The notes under the pieces: model-generated
What the model saw: the letters and a program-made list of their open reading frames with translations, nothing else
The model's database searches: none
What the model was told of the DNA's origin: nothing
Translations under genes and position numbers: made by a program
Assembly (NCBI GenBank): GCA_964276095.1
Contig: CAXYDR010000003.1
Span: forward strand, 1,240,001-1,304,000
Length of the DNA stretch: 64,000 nt
Direction of reading: 5' to 3'
Source: GCA-2733415 sp964276095
GTDB lineage: Bacteria; Bacteroidota; Bacteroidia; Flavobacteriales; Flavobacteriaceae
Shown: positions 53,333-62,637 of the stretch, piece by piece
Position numbering within the stretch: the stretch's first letter is position 1
How the letters are laid out: each line of letters opens with the position of its first letter

Positions 53333-54547
53333 ATGGAAAAGAAACCAAGTGTTGTGATGTTGGGATTAGGGTATATTGGTTTGCCAACTGCTGCACTAAT
53401 AGCTAACAATGAGGTGTATGTTCATGGTGTTGATATTAACTCCGAAATAGTTGCAACTATAAATGAAGGGAAAATTCATATTGTAGAACCTGAATTAGAT
53501 GTTGCTGTGGCCCAAGCTGTTAAAAAAGGTTTTCTTAAAGCAAGTATCTCGCCCGTAAAAGCAAATACATATATAGTAGTTGTACCCACTCCTTTTAAAG
53601 GAAATAATGAGCCAGATACTTCATATGTAGAAGCTGCAACCAAAGCTATTTTACCTTTATTAAAAAAAGGAGATTTATATATTATAGAGTCAACATCTCC
53701 AATCGGTACTACCGAGAAAATGATGGAGTTGATTTATAATGAAAGATCAGACTTAAAAGGTGAGTTATTTATAGCTTATTGTCCAGAGCGTGTATTACCA
53801 GGTAATGTTATGTATGAATTGGTGAATAACGATAGAGTCATAGGTGGTGTAGATGAAAAATCAACAGAAAAAGCCGCAGCGTTTTATGAGAAATTTGTTA
53901 AAGGAAATTTGCATAAAACAAATGCACGAACAGCTGAAATGTGTAAGTTGGTTGAAAACTCATCAAGAGACGTTCAAATTGCTTTTGCTAATGAATTATC
54001 ATTAATATGTGATAAGGCCAATATAAATGTTTGGGAATTAATTGAATTAGCAAATAAGCATCCAAGAGTAAATATTCTACAGCCAGGATGTGGTGTTGGA
54101 GGACATTGTATAGCTGTTGATCCATACTTTATTGTGGCTGATTATCCATTGGAATCTCAAATAATTGGTAAAGCAAGAGAAATTAATAATTACAAATCTT
54201 TTTGGTGTGCAGAAAAAGTACAAACAGCTAAATTAGAATTCGAACTTAAAAACGGCAGAAAACCTAAGGTAGCATTAATGGGATTGGCATTTAAACCAAA
54301 TATAGATGACTTAAGAGAGTCTCCAGCAAAATATATTGTTCAAAGAGTATTGCAAAATGCAAATAATGAAGAATATTATATTGTAGAGCCAAATATAAAG
54401 TCTCATAATATTTTTAAATTAACTAATTACATTGAAGCAGTTAATAAATCTGATATAATAGTATATTTGGTTGCACATAAAGAATTTAGAAAAATTGAAG
54501 TTGATAAAAGTAAAGTTATTCTTGATTTTTGCGGAATAAGTGTCTAA
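53333..54547 (+). CDS. wecC: UDP-N-acetyl-D-mannosamine dehydrogenase
   Basis: 404 residues. NAD-binding GLGYIGLPTAALIA at the N-terminus; YCPERVLPGNVMYELVNNDR matches the WecC form; the catalytic cysteine is in GCGVGGHCIAVDPYF; the C-terminal domain has LMGLAFKPNIDDLRESPA. Twice oxidises UDP-ManNAc to UDP-ManNAcA. Follows wecB by 3 bp and precedes a second dehydrogenase gene by 63 bp. Confidence 0.95.
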   Translation: MEKKPSVVMLGLGYIGLPTAALIANNEVYVHGVDINSEIVATINEGKIHIVEPELDVAVAQAVKKGFLKASISPVKANTYIVVVPTPFKGNNEPDTSYVEAATKAILPLLKKGDLYIIESTSPIGTTEKMMELIYNERSDLKGELFIAYCPERVLPGNVMYELVNNDRVIGGVDEKSTEKAAAFYEKFVKGNLHKTNARTAEMCKLVENSSRDVQIAFANELSLICDKANINVWELIELANKHPRVNILQPGCGVGGHCIAVDPYFIVADYPLESQIIGKAREINNYKSFWCAEKVQTAKLEFELKNGRKPKVALMGLAFKPNIDDLRESPAKYIVQRVLQNANNEEYYIVEPNIKSHNIFKLTNYIEAVNKSDIIVYLVAHKEFRKIEVDKSKVILDFCGISV

Positions 54548-54610
54548 AGATGAACGATTAATTATAAAATAATATAAGGATATTTTTATATTGATATTAG
54601 AAAAAACATA

Positions 54611-55885
54611 ATGAAATTACAAGATAAAAAAATAGCTATTATAGGCTTAGGTTATGTGGGATTACCTTTAGCTGTTGAGTTTGCAAAAAAATATGATGTT
54701 TTAGGTTTTGATATTAACCAAAGTAGGGTGGATGAATTAAATTCAGGTCATGATAGTACTTTAGAAGTTAGTGATGCTAACCTTCAATCTGTGGTTAATA
54801 CTGACAAAGGTTTAAAGCTGAGTTGTAATATTGAAGATTTAAGTAATTGTACAGTTTTTATAGTTACAGTTCCAACACCAGTTGATAAAAATAATAGACC
54901 AATCCTTACTCCTTTAATAAAAGCATCTGAAACAATAGGTAAATACCTTAAAAAGGATGACATTGTTATTTATGAATCTACCGTATACCCTGGGGTAACT
55001 GAGGATGAATGTGTGCCAGTTTTAGAGCGTGTTAGCGGCTTAAGATTTAATGTAGATTTTTATGCGGGATACTCTCCAGAACGTATCAATCCAGGAGATA
55101 AAACACATACTGTAACTAAAATTAAGAAAGTGACTTCTGGGTCAACTCCAGAAATTGGAAATATCGTAAATAATTTATATGGGTCTATTATAACGGCAGG
55201 AACACACTTAGCACCTACTATTAAAGTAGCTGAAGCAGCTAAAGTTATTGAAAATGCACAACGTGATATTAATATAGCTTTTGTTAACGAACTAGCTAAG
55301 ATTTTCAATAAGTTGGACATTGATACGCATGCAGTTTTAGAAGCAGCGGCTACTAAATGGAATTTTTTACCATTTAAGCCTGGTTTAGTAGGAGGGCACT
55401 GTATAGGTGTTGATCCTTATTATTTAGCTCAAAAGGCACAAGAAGTAGGTTATCATCCTGAAATTATTTTAGCCGGAAGAAGGTTAAATGATAGTATGGG
55501 GGAATATGTGGCTACAGAGGTGTTAAAACTAATGGTACAAAGTGAAATACCGGTTAAAGGAGCAAAAGTGTTAATGCTTGGTATTACATTTAAAGAAAAC
55601 TGTCCAGATATTAGAAATACGAAAGCTATAGATGTATACCGTAATTTAGAATCTTTTCATATGGATGTTGATGTATATGACCCATGGGCTTCTTCAAGCG
55701 AAGTAAAGAATGAGTATGGAGTAGACACAATTCAATCAATAAACGAAAAATATGATGCAATTGTTCATACCGTTGCGCATACTGAATTTACAAAATTAGA
55801 TTTCATAAAACTTAGAAAAAATAAGTCAATAATCTATGATGTTAAAGGTAATTTAAGCGCTGAAATCTCAGACAAACGATTGTAA
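54611..55885 (+). CDS. nucleotide-sugar dehydrogenase, TviB/WbpO-like
   Basis: 424 residues, a paralogue of wecC but of a different subfamily. GLGYVGLPLAVEFAKKYDVLGFDIN at the N-terminus is seen in part; YSPERINPGDKTHTV and the catalytic GLVGGHCIGVDPYYL match the Vi-polysaccharide TviB and Pseudomonas WbpO type, and GITFKENCPDIRNTKAID lies in the C-terminal domain. Expected to oxidise UDP-GlcNAc (or UDP-GalNAc) to the uronic acid. Its stop overlaps the start of the TviC-like epimerase gene by one base. Confidence 0.92.
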   Translation: MKLQDKKIAIIGLGYVGLPLAVEFAKKYDVLGFDINQSRVDELNSGHDSTLEVSDANLQSVVNTDKGLKLSCNIEDLSNCTVFIVTVPTPVDKNNRPILTPLIKASETIGKYLKKDDIVIYESTVYPGVTEDECVPVLERVSGLRFNVDFYAGYSPERINPGDKTHTVTKIKKVTSGSTPEIGNIVNNLYGSIITAGTHLAPTIKVAEAAKVIENAQRDINIAFVNELAKIFNKLDIDTHAVLEAAATKWNFLPFKPGLVGGHCIGVDPYYLAQKAQEVGYHPEIILAGRRLNDSMGEYVATEVLKLMVQSEIPVKGAKVLMLGITFKENCPDIRNTKAIDVYRNLESFHMDVDVYDPWASSSEVKNEYGVDTIQSINEKYDAIVHTVAHTEFTKLDFIKLRKNKSIIYDVKGNLSAEISDKRL

Positions 55886-56892
55886 TGATGTTTGAACAAA
55901 AATATCACAAAACGTCATTATCCAAGTTTACTTTTTTAGTAACAGGTGGAGCTGGTTTTATTGGATCTAATCTAGTAGAATATCTGTTAAAATATAACGT
56001 GAAAAAAGTTGTTATATTAGATAACTTTGCAACAGGTCATAGAAAGAATATAGAAGATTTTATTAAAAATGATAATTGTGAGCTAATAGAAGGAGATATT
56101 AGAGACTTAGACACGTGTAAAAAAGCAATGATTGGTGTAGATTATGTATTGCACCAAGCTGCTCTAGGATCGGTTCCAAGGTCAATTAATGACCCAATCA
56201 CTTCTAATGAAGTGAATGTTTCTGGGTTTTTAAATATGCTGGTAGCTGCTAAAGAATCTATAACAGTGAAGAGAATGGTTTATGCAGCTAGTTCGTCAAC
56301 TTATGGTGATCATCCAGACTTACCTAAGGTAGAGGATAAAGTAGGTAATCTTCTATCTCCTTACTCAGTAACAAAATATGTTAATGAGTTATATGCTGAT
56401 GTCTTTTACAAAACATATGGTCTAGAAACTATCGGATTACGTTATTTTAATGTTTTTGGGCCTAAACAAGATCCAGGCGGAGCTTATGCAGCTGTAATAC
56501 CAAAATTCATAGGTCAATTTTTAAATGAGAAAGATTTGATCATTAACGGAGATGGGAAGCATTCTAGGGATTTTACATTTATTGAAAATGTTGTACAGGC
56601 TAATATAAAAGCTATATTATCTAACAATAAAAATTCAATAAATCAGGTGTTTAATGTTGCTTTTGGTGAAAATACAAATTTGTTAGAGCTTGTTGAAGTC
56701 ATAAAAAATGGAATGAAAAACTTAGGTATTGATGCTTCAAAATCTAAAGTTAATCATGGTCCTGATAGAAAAGGAGATGTAAGGCATTCATTAGCTGATA
56801 TTTCCAAAGCAGCAAAATTGATAGATTATAGACCTGAGTATTCATTTTCTAAAGGAATTCAAATAACGGTAGATTGGTACTGTAAAAAATAA
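55885..56892 (+). CDS. NAD-dependent epimerase, TviC/WbpP-like
   Basis: 335 residues. VTGGAGFIGSNLVEYLL, LDNFATGHRKN, HQAALGSVPRSINDP, the catalytic YSVTKYVNELYADVFY and FGPKQDPGGAYAAVIPKF follow the UDP-GlcNAc(A)/GalNAc(A) 4-epimerase subfamily. Paired with the preceding dehydrogenase gene (one-base overlap), which is the standard TviB-TviC arrangement for UDP-GalNAcA. The start MMFEQKYHK is the first ATG in frame; the true start may be a few residues later. Confidence 0.92.
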   Translation: MMFEQKYHKTSLSKFTFLVTGGAGFIGSNLVEYLLKYNVKKVVILDNFATGHRKNIEDFIKNDNCELIEGDIRDLDTCKKAMIGVDYVLHQAALGSVPRSINDPITSNEVNVSGFLNMLVAAKESITVKRMVYAASSSTYGDHPDLPKVEDKVGNLLSPYSVTKYVNELYADVFYKTYGLETIGLRYFNVFGPKQDPGGAYAAVIPKFIGQFLNEKDLIINGDGKHSRDFTFIENVVQANIKAILSNNKNSINQVFNVAFGENTNLLELVEVIKNGMKNLGIDASKSKVNHGPDRKGDVRHSLADISKAAKLIDYRPEYSFSKGIQITVDWYCKK

Positions 56893-56895
56893 AAT

Positions 56896-57471
56896 ATGAA
56901 TACAATTTTTCAACATGAAACTGCTGTAATAGATGAAGGTAGTTCAATTGCAGAGGGAACAAAAATTTGGCATTTTTCACATATAATGCCAAATTGTATA
57001 ATCGGAAAAAAATGTAATATTGGTCAGAACGTAGTAATTTCTCCAGAAGTTGTATTAGGTAACAATGTTAAAGTGCAAAATAACGTATCTATTTATACAG
57101 GAGTTATTTGTGAAGATGATGTTTTTTTAGGTCCATCAATGGTTTTTACAAATGTAATAAACCCAAGAAGTGCAATAATTAGAAGAGGACAGTATGCAAA
57201 AACTGTTGTTAAAAAAGGTGCTTCTATTGGAGCAAACGCTACTATTGTTTGCGGAAATGATATAGGAGAATATGCATTTATTGGAGCAGGAGCAGTTGTA
57301 ACAAAAACAATAAAACCATTTGCTTTAGTAGTAGGGAATCCTGCAAAGCAAATAGGCTGGGTAGGTGAGTATGGCCATAAATTAAGTTTTAATGAAAACC
57401 ATATAGCTATTTGCCCTGAAAGTAAACAAGAATATAAATTAGAAGGTAATTACATAAAAAGAATCTCTTAA
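56896..57471 (+). CDS. left-handed beta-helix N-acetyltransferase, WbpD-like
   Basis: 191 residues built from hexapeptide repeats (IGKKCNIGQNVVISPEVVLGNN is part of them), with the family-specific GPSMVFTNVINPRS and ASIGANATIVCGNDIG, then a C-terminal IGWVGEYGHKL. Closely resembles WbpD/WlbB, which acetylates the 3-amino group of UDP-GlcNAc3NA. Directly upstream of the WbpB-like oxidoreductase gene (2-bp gap). The aminotransferase acting between them (WbpE) is not in the window. Confidence 0.9.
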   Translation: MNTIFQHETAVIDEGSSIAEGTKIWHFSHIMPNCIIGKKCNIGQNVVISPEVVLGNNVKVQNNVSIYTGVICEDDVFLGPSMVFTNVINPRSAIIRRGQYAKTVVKKGASIGANATIVCGNDIGEYAFIGAGAVVTKTIKPFALVVGNPAKQIGWVGEYGHKLSFNENHIAICPESKQEYKLEGNYIKRIS

Positions 57472-57473
57472 AT

Positions 57474-58442
57474 ATGAAAAATTTCGCTCTTATAGGTGCA
57501 TCAGGATATATTGCCCCAAGACACTTAAAGGCTATAAAAGACACGAACAATAATTTAGTAGCTGCATTAGATAAATTCGATAGTGTTGGTATTATGGATA
57601 GTTATTTCCCTCATGCTGATTTTTTTATTGAACCTGAACGTTTTGATAGGCATTTAGAAAAATTAAAATACGATAAAGGTATAAACTTAGACTATGTAAG
57701 TATATGTACGCCTAATTATCTGCACGATTCTCATATACGTATGGCTTTAAGAAGAGGAGCTGATGCTATTTGTGAAAAACCGTTAGTGTTAAACCCATGG
57801 AATATTGATGCATTACAAAACATAGAAAAAGAATCAGGGCAACGAGTTTGGAATATTTTGCAATTACGTTTGCATCAAAGTATTATTGATTTAAAAGCAA
57901 AAGTAGCTGCAGCTCCAAAGGATAAAATATTTGATGTTGATCTAACATATTTGACATCTAGAGGGAATTGGTATTATACTTCATGGAAGGGAGATAAATC
58001 TAAATCGGGTGGTATCGCAACTAATATTGGAGTACATTTTTATGATATGTTATCTTGGATTTTTGGAGGTGTTAAACAAAATGTTGTTCATGTACATACT
58101 CATGATAGAGCCGCTGGTTATTTAGAGTTTGATAGAGCAAGGGTAAGGTGGTTTTTGTCTATTAATGAAGATATGTTGCCAGAAGATATAAAAGCTAAAG
58201 GACAACGTACATATCGATCAATAACTATAGAAGGTGAGGAGTTGGAGTTCAGTGGAGGATTTACAGATTTACATACTAGAGTGTATGAAGATATTATAGC
58301 AGGCAAAGGATATGGTTTAGAAGACGCAAGACAAGCTGTTGAGATTGTACACGATATACGCCACGCTGAAGTGATTGGGCTAAAAGGAGACTATCACCCT
58401 TTTGCTAAAAAAGAACTTACAAAACACCCTTTTAAAAGATAA
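57474..58442 (+). CDS. Gfo/Idh/MocA oxidoreductase, WbpB/WlbA-like
   Basis: 322 residues. The NAD-binding N-terminus FALIGASGYIAPRHLKAI matches WlbA/WbpB, with CTPNYLHDSHIRMALRRGA, ICEKPLVLNPWN (catalytic Lys) and GGIATNIGVHFYDML. Expected to oxidise C3 of UDP-GlcNAcA to the 3-keto sugar, with an acceptor recycling NAD. Genes for this step and for WbpD flank each other, but the transaminase is missing. The next gene begins 5 bp later with a TTG. Confidence 0.92.
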   Translation: MKNFALIGASGYIAPRHLKAIKDTNNNLVAALDKFDSVGIMDSYFPHADFFIEPERFDRHLEKLKYDKGINLDYVSICTPNYLHDSHIRMALRRGADAICEKPLVLNPWNIDALQNIEKESGQRVWNILQLRLHQSIIDLKAKVAAAPKDKIFDVDLTYLTSRGNWYYTSWKGDKSKSGGIATNIGVHFYDMLSWIFGGVKQNVVHVHTHDRAAGYLEFDRARVRWFLSINEDMLPEDIKAKGQRTYRSITIEGEELEFSGGFTDLHTRVYEDIIAGKGYGLEDARQAVEIVHDIRHAEVIGLKGDYHPFAKKELTKHPFKR

Positions 58443-58447
58443 TTATT

Positions 58448-59704
58448 TTGGGCAAACAATTTACTAAGGATATTATTCCGTATTACTTATTGGCTCTAAT
58501 GGCTTTTTTTCCATTAATGCCGTTCGGTATAATGTCTTCGTGTACTATTGTTTTATCAATTTCGTCGGCTATAATTTTCAGAAAAAACTTAAAAAATAAT
58601 TTTAAAATACGAAAGAAATTACTTTTGATTAATATTGTTTTTTTTTTGATAATAACTGCTTCCATTCTATATTCAGTTGATAGTAAAGTTGCAATACATG
58701 ATATAAAAAGAGATTTAAACCTTTTAATATTCCCAGTAATAATACTGTTGTTTTTTCCCCAACTAAAGCTTGATCAATTTAAGAAAATTATCAACTCATA
58801 TATAGTAGCAACAACATTGTTATTACTATTATATATAATAATTATAATAAATTATGGTATTGAGAATAGTCACCTAAGATCGATGTTTGACTACCCTTAT
58901 AGAAGTATAATTGAGGGTAAATCTCATATAAAAATTACGCCGACTTATTTAGGTTTGTGGTTTTCTTTTTCGGTATTGTGTTTGTTAAATAAATTAAAAG
59001 AACAAACTAAACGAATTAATAAAATCAGCATAGTGTTATTAGCATCATGCTTTTACTTTTTCATTTTTCTTATAGCCGCTAGGATGGTATTAGTAAGTTT
59101 AACTATAGTATTGTTAATGTTATTACTATATGAGTATAAGGCAACATTAACACGAAAACTATCAATTATTGGGGCATTGGTATTGGTTTTGTGTTTCGTC
59201 AGTTATGGTTTGAGTAATGTGAAATTATTTAAGAAAAGATATTATGAAGAGCTTTTTGTAAAAAAGATAAAAGAACCGAAAGGTAGAAAACCATCTTCAT
59301 TAAGTATTAGGTACGGTATTTATAAATGTGGATTGGGCCTTATAAACGAATCTCCAATATTTGGATATGGTGTAGGGGATGTACAAGAAGAGTTAAATAA
59401 GTGTTATAAAAATTCGTATAGATCAAGTTTTTATAAAAAGAAAAAGTTTGACACACATAATTTTTATTTTAATCTATTACTTTCAGGAGGGGTGATGGCT
59501 TTACTTAGTTTTATTGTAATGATAGTGTTTAATATAAAGTTAGCTCTTAATCAAAATGACATGCTGTATATCGGTTTTATTGTATTGATTTTAATTTGTT
59601 GTTTAACAGAAAATATATTAAATAGAGTGTATGGGTCTATTTTTTATGCTTTTTTTAATGCGCTTTTTTTGTTAAGAAATATAAAAAATATTAAAACATG
59701 TTAG
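58448..59704 (+). CDS. O-antigen ligase/polymerase family membrane protein (Wzy-like)
   Basis: 418 residues with about ten to twelve hydrophobic segments and a large loop (about 265-330). A GYGVGDVQEELNKCY stretch followed by DTHNFYFNLLLSGG resembles the O-antigen ligase/Wzy motif region (FGxGxG, then H-N). The TTG start at 58448 follows the previous stop by 5 bp and gives a complete first helix; an ATG at 58499 would cut into it. Polymerase is favoured over WaaL-type ligase because it lies with Wzx and glycosyltransferase genes, but sequence cannot separate the two. Confidence 0.8.
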   Translation: MGKQFTKDIIPYYLLALMAFFPLMPFGIMSSCTIVLSISSAIIFRKNLKNNFKIRKKLLLINIVFFLIITASILYSVDSKVAIHDIKRDLNLLIFPVIILLFFPQLKLDQFKKIINSYIVATTLLLLLYIIIIINYGIENSHLRSMFDYPYRSIIEGKSHIKITPTYLGLWFSFSVLCLLNKLKEQTKRINKISIVLLASCFYFFIFLIAARMVLVSLTIVLLMLLLYEYKATLTRKLSIIGALVLVLCFVSYGLSNVKLFKKRYYEELFVKKIKEPKGRKPSSLSIRYGIYKCGLGLINESPIFGYGVGDVQEELNKCYKNSYRSSFYKKKKFDTHNFYFNLLLSGGVMALLSFIVMIVFNIKLALNQNDMLYIGFIVLILICCLTENILNRVYGSIFYAFFNALFLLRNIKNIKTC

Positions 59705-60930
59705 TAATAAAATCAACTTTTTTAAAAAATGTGATTGCTTTATTTAAAGGAAATGTGGTTTTTCAAATAACAATTATTTTAACCTTAATTTTTTTGGCTA
59801 AACATTATTCTCCTTCTGAAATTGGAGAGTATGCAGTCTTTGTAAGTATTATATCTATTATCAGTACTATTGCACCAGGAAGGTTTGAGATGGCAATTAT
59901 GCTACCTAAAAAAGATAAAATAGCATACTTAATATACAGGCTATCTTCTTTGTTTATTTTATCTGTATCTATAATTTTTTTATTAGTAAGTTATGTGCTT
60001 TATAAATTTAGTATTTATTTTACTGAAGTAAAAATATCATTCATTCCCTTACTTTTTTTTGGATTAATATTTTCCGCTTTTAATTTATTACAAGCACAGT
60101 ATTTAAATAGACTAGAGAAATTTAAATCCGTAAGTAATGGGAAAATAATTACTGCCATAATAATTGCTATCTTACAAGTATTAAGTGTTTATTTTTATAA
60201 GTCCGTAAAAATGTTGGCTTTTAGCTATATGTCTGGCTTCTTGGTGAGTACGCTGTATTATTATGCTATATTATATAGTCATTTAAAACAATTTAATTGT
60301 ACAAAAGATGATTTGAAATTAACTTTTAAGACCTATCAAAAATTTCCAACAATAAATAACGTAAGTTCATTATTTAATATTTTAGCTAATCAAGGGCCAG
60401 TTATTTTTTTAGAAATAGTTTTTGGAAGTGCTATTTCTGGGTTTTATAGTGTTGTTCAAAAGACTTTAAATGCGCCTGCAAGTTTGATAGGAACTGCGTT
60501 TTCTCAAGTATTCTATAAAAAAATTACTAAAGATATTTCAGGCGAAGCTTTAAAAAGATTTATGTTATTATCTTTAAGGTATTTAAGTTTTATATCAATT
60601 GCAATACTAGTAACAATAATGTTGTTTTCTGATTTTTTATATGTATTTGTATTTGGCGAAGACTATATAGTTAGCGCTAAAATAGCGAGAATAATGGTGG
60701 TTTTTTTCTTAGTTAGACTTATGTTTTCTAGTATGAGTACTTTAATTATAGCTAGAAATAAGTTGTCTTTAGACTTAAGCTTTAATATCGTTTATGCTAT
60801 ATCCTTACTTTTGCCAATATTTCTTGGTTGGTTTTTTCAATTTAATTGGATTACAGTAATAAGTATTATTACATTTAATGGGACTAGTTGTTTTCTTTTT
60901 TTAGGATATTTGTTGTTTAAAAAAATATAG
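59698..60930 (+). CDS. oligosaccharide flippase (Wzx, MATE/MOP-type)
   Basis: 410 residues, about twelve hydrophobic segments. IFLAKHYSPSEIGEYAVFVSIISI and APGRFEMAIMLPKK in part match polysaccharide biosynthesis/RfbX-like proteins, followed by the central FNILANQGPVIFLEIVFGSAISGFY region. Transfers the lipid-linked repeat unit across the inner membrane. Overlaps the Wzy-like gene by 7 bp and is followed after 8 bp by an acetyltransferase gene. Confidence 0.88.
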   Translation: MLVIKSTFLKNVIALFKGNVVFQITIILTLIFLAKHYSPSEIGEYAVFVSIISIISTIAPGRFEMAIMLPKKDKIAYLIYRLSSLFILSVSIIFLLVSYVLYKFSIYFTEVKISFIPLLFFGLIFSAFNLLQAQYLNRLEKFKSVSNGKIITAIIIAILQVLSVYFYKSVKMLAFSYMSGFLVSTLYYYAILYSHLKQFNCTKDDLKLTFKTYQKFPTINNVSSLFNILANQGPVIFLEIVFGSAISGFYSVVQKTLNAPASLIGTAFSQVFYKKITKDISGEALKRFMLLSLRYLSFISIAILVTIMLFSDFLYVFVFGEDYIVSAKIARIMVVFFLVRLMFSSMSTLIIARNKLSLDLSFNIVYAISLLLPIFLGWFFQFNWITVISIITFNGTSCFLFLGYLLFKKI

Positions 60931-60938
60931 GATTTAAT

Positions 60939-61487
60939 ATGAGGTCGTTTCTAAAATCAATTTTTATAAAATTATCAAATAACTCTAAGGTAATTGAAAA
61001 ATTCTATAATAATAGTGTCATTTTAAGGTGCCCACCTGGGATAACAATCTTAAATTTTATTGTACAGCGAATATTTTTTATAAATTCCCTAACAAAAATT
61101 CAGGTAAATTATACCTCAAGAGTTACAGCATTTAAAAACATAACTCTACATAAAGATAAAACAACCTTATTAAGTTTTGCAGTAAGTGGAGGTGTCTATA
61201 TTCAAGGTATAAATGGAGTTGTTTTAGGAAAAAATTTTTTATTTGCACCTGGTGTTAAAATAATAAGTGCTAATCATGACATGGAATCTGGTGGCCATAT
61301 CAAGATACCACCAGTTACTATTGGAGATGATGTTTGGGTAGGAACAAATGCAGTAATTTTACCAGGTATTACTATAGGGGATAATTGTGTTATTGCAGCC
61401 GGGTCGATAGTAACAAAATCATTTCCTGGCAATTGTATTATAGCTGGTAACCCAGCTAGATTAATTAGAAAACAAGAGGTAAATTGA
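60939..61487 (+). CDS. hexapeptide-repeat acyltransferase
   Basis: 182 residues. The C-terminal half (about 75-180) is a left-handed beta-helix with NHDMESGGHIKIPPVTIGDDVWVGTNAVILPGI in part and the terminal IIAGNPARLI, the mark of sugar and serine O-acetyltransferases. The N-terminal 70 residues are a basic, partly amphipathic extension. Probably O-acetylates a sugar of the repeat unit (inference). The next gene starts within its stop codon (TTGA overlap). Confidence 0.88.
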   Translation: MRSFLKSIFIKLSNNSKVIEKFYNNSVILRCPPGITILNFIVQRIFFINSLTKIQVNYTSRVTAFKNITLHKDKTTLLSFAVSGGVYIQGINGVVLGKNFLFAPGVKIISANHDMESGGHIKIPPVTIGDDVWVGTNAVILPGITIGDNCVIAAGSIVTKSFPGNCIIAGNPARLIRKQEVN

Positions 61488-62629
61488 AAATAAATAAACA
61501 TTCTTTTTATTTAATAGCATTGTTTGTAGTATACTATATACTCTATATTTTATTGGTGCCAACTTATGAAAATCCAGATGAGTCTAGACACCTGTGGTCT
61601 ATTTTTCAAGACACACCTATTTTTGATATAAAAGGGAATGGAAAACTATATAATAGTTATCAGAGGTTTTTTGCTGATTTATTTGGCTTTACATATAAAG
61701 AAGAATATGGGTATAAACATGTAATTAAAAATTTAAATACCGATTTCGGTTATTTTAAAAATGAATACAGATATTATCATAGTGCTATATACCCTAGGAT
61801 AGATATTTTCATGTATAGGTTTGTAAATATACTGGTATTAGTGCCATTATTTTATTGGTTCTTACACAAACAAAATAATAGAAGATTATTTGCAATAGCG
61901 CTTTGTTTTCCAGGTTTTGTCTGGTTTTTAACATGCTTTAATCCAGATATTTTTAATATAGTTTTTAGTATTATCATATTTAACTTAAGGCATAAGTCTA
62001 ATTTTTTTATTCTTATACTACTAGCAGCTGCTTTTACCTTATTGGATAGATCAATAATTTTATTATTACTAGCTTTAATCACTTCGTTTTTTTATGAAAA
62101 AATTCCTGTTGGGAAATATTATCGAATAATATTTTGGATATTATTCATTGGTTTGTTGGCAGTAATGCATGACTTATCAAAAAATATTATTTATTATAAT
62201 TTTGAGTATGAACCAGTAAAATCGGTGTTTACTGCAGTAGTGTCATTTTATGGTTTATTGGGAAATATGTCAATCAGAGCAACTGTTTTTGAATATTTTG
62301 CAATATTTTGTATACTATTTTTTATTGTGTACAGAAAGTTTTTCCTAAAAAACACAAATCCAAAATATAATGAAATTGTTTCTTTTAGTTCTGTCTTATT
62401 AATATATTTTGTTTTTTGGGTATATCTCATCATACTAGTCCCAACACTAGATCAAGGAAGGTATTTTTTTCCTGTGATCTTTTATTTAATGTATTTAATA
62501 AATGAATTAGTTCTTAAGAAAATTAAATTAAGAACTAGGACAATCATTTTTATAAGTATCTCTTTAAATTTTTTAATGTTTTCAAAACTGATTTATGTTT
62601 TTGTAAAACACACAATAGTAAACTGGTAA
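61484..62629 (+). CDS. polytopic membrane protein, DUF2142-like
   Basis: 381 residues, about nine to eleven hydrophobic segments. VPTYENPDESRHLWS after the first helix and PTLDQGRYFFPVIFYL near the end resemble the DUF2142 membrane protein family, which shares features with GT-C glycosyltransferases. The Asp/Glu in the first loop fits a GT-C catalytic site, but this is inference. TTG start overlapping the previous stop by 4 bp (TTGA), with an AGAGG ribosome site just upstream. Function: possibly a lipid-linked sugar transferase. Confidence 0.65.
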   Translation: MKINKHSFYLIALFVVYYILYILLVPTYENPDESRHLWSIFQDTPIFDIKGNGKLYNSYQRFFADLFGFTYKEEYGYKHVIKNLNTDFGYFKNEYRYYHSAIYPRIDIFMYRFVNILVLVPLFYWFLHKQNNRRLFAIALCFPGFVWFLTCFNPDIFNIVFSIIIFNLRHKSNFFILILLAAAFTLLDRSIILLLLALITSFFYEKIPVGKYYRIIFWILFIGLLAVMHDLSKNIIYYNFEYEPVKSVFTAVVSFYGLLGNMSIRATVFEYFAIFCILFFIVYRKFFLKNTNPKYNEIVSFSSVLLIYFVFWVYLIILVPTLDQGRYFFPVIFYLMYLINELVLKKIKLRTRTIIFISISLNFLMFSKLIYVFVKHTIVNW

Positions 62630-62637
62630 TTTTTATA

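Noticed and set aside
61840..62440. Minus-strand frames inside the DUF2142-like gene as separate proteins
   Set aside because: They have poor starts, no neighbours and very AT-rich composition, as expected for antisense of a membrane protein gene.
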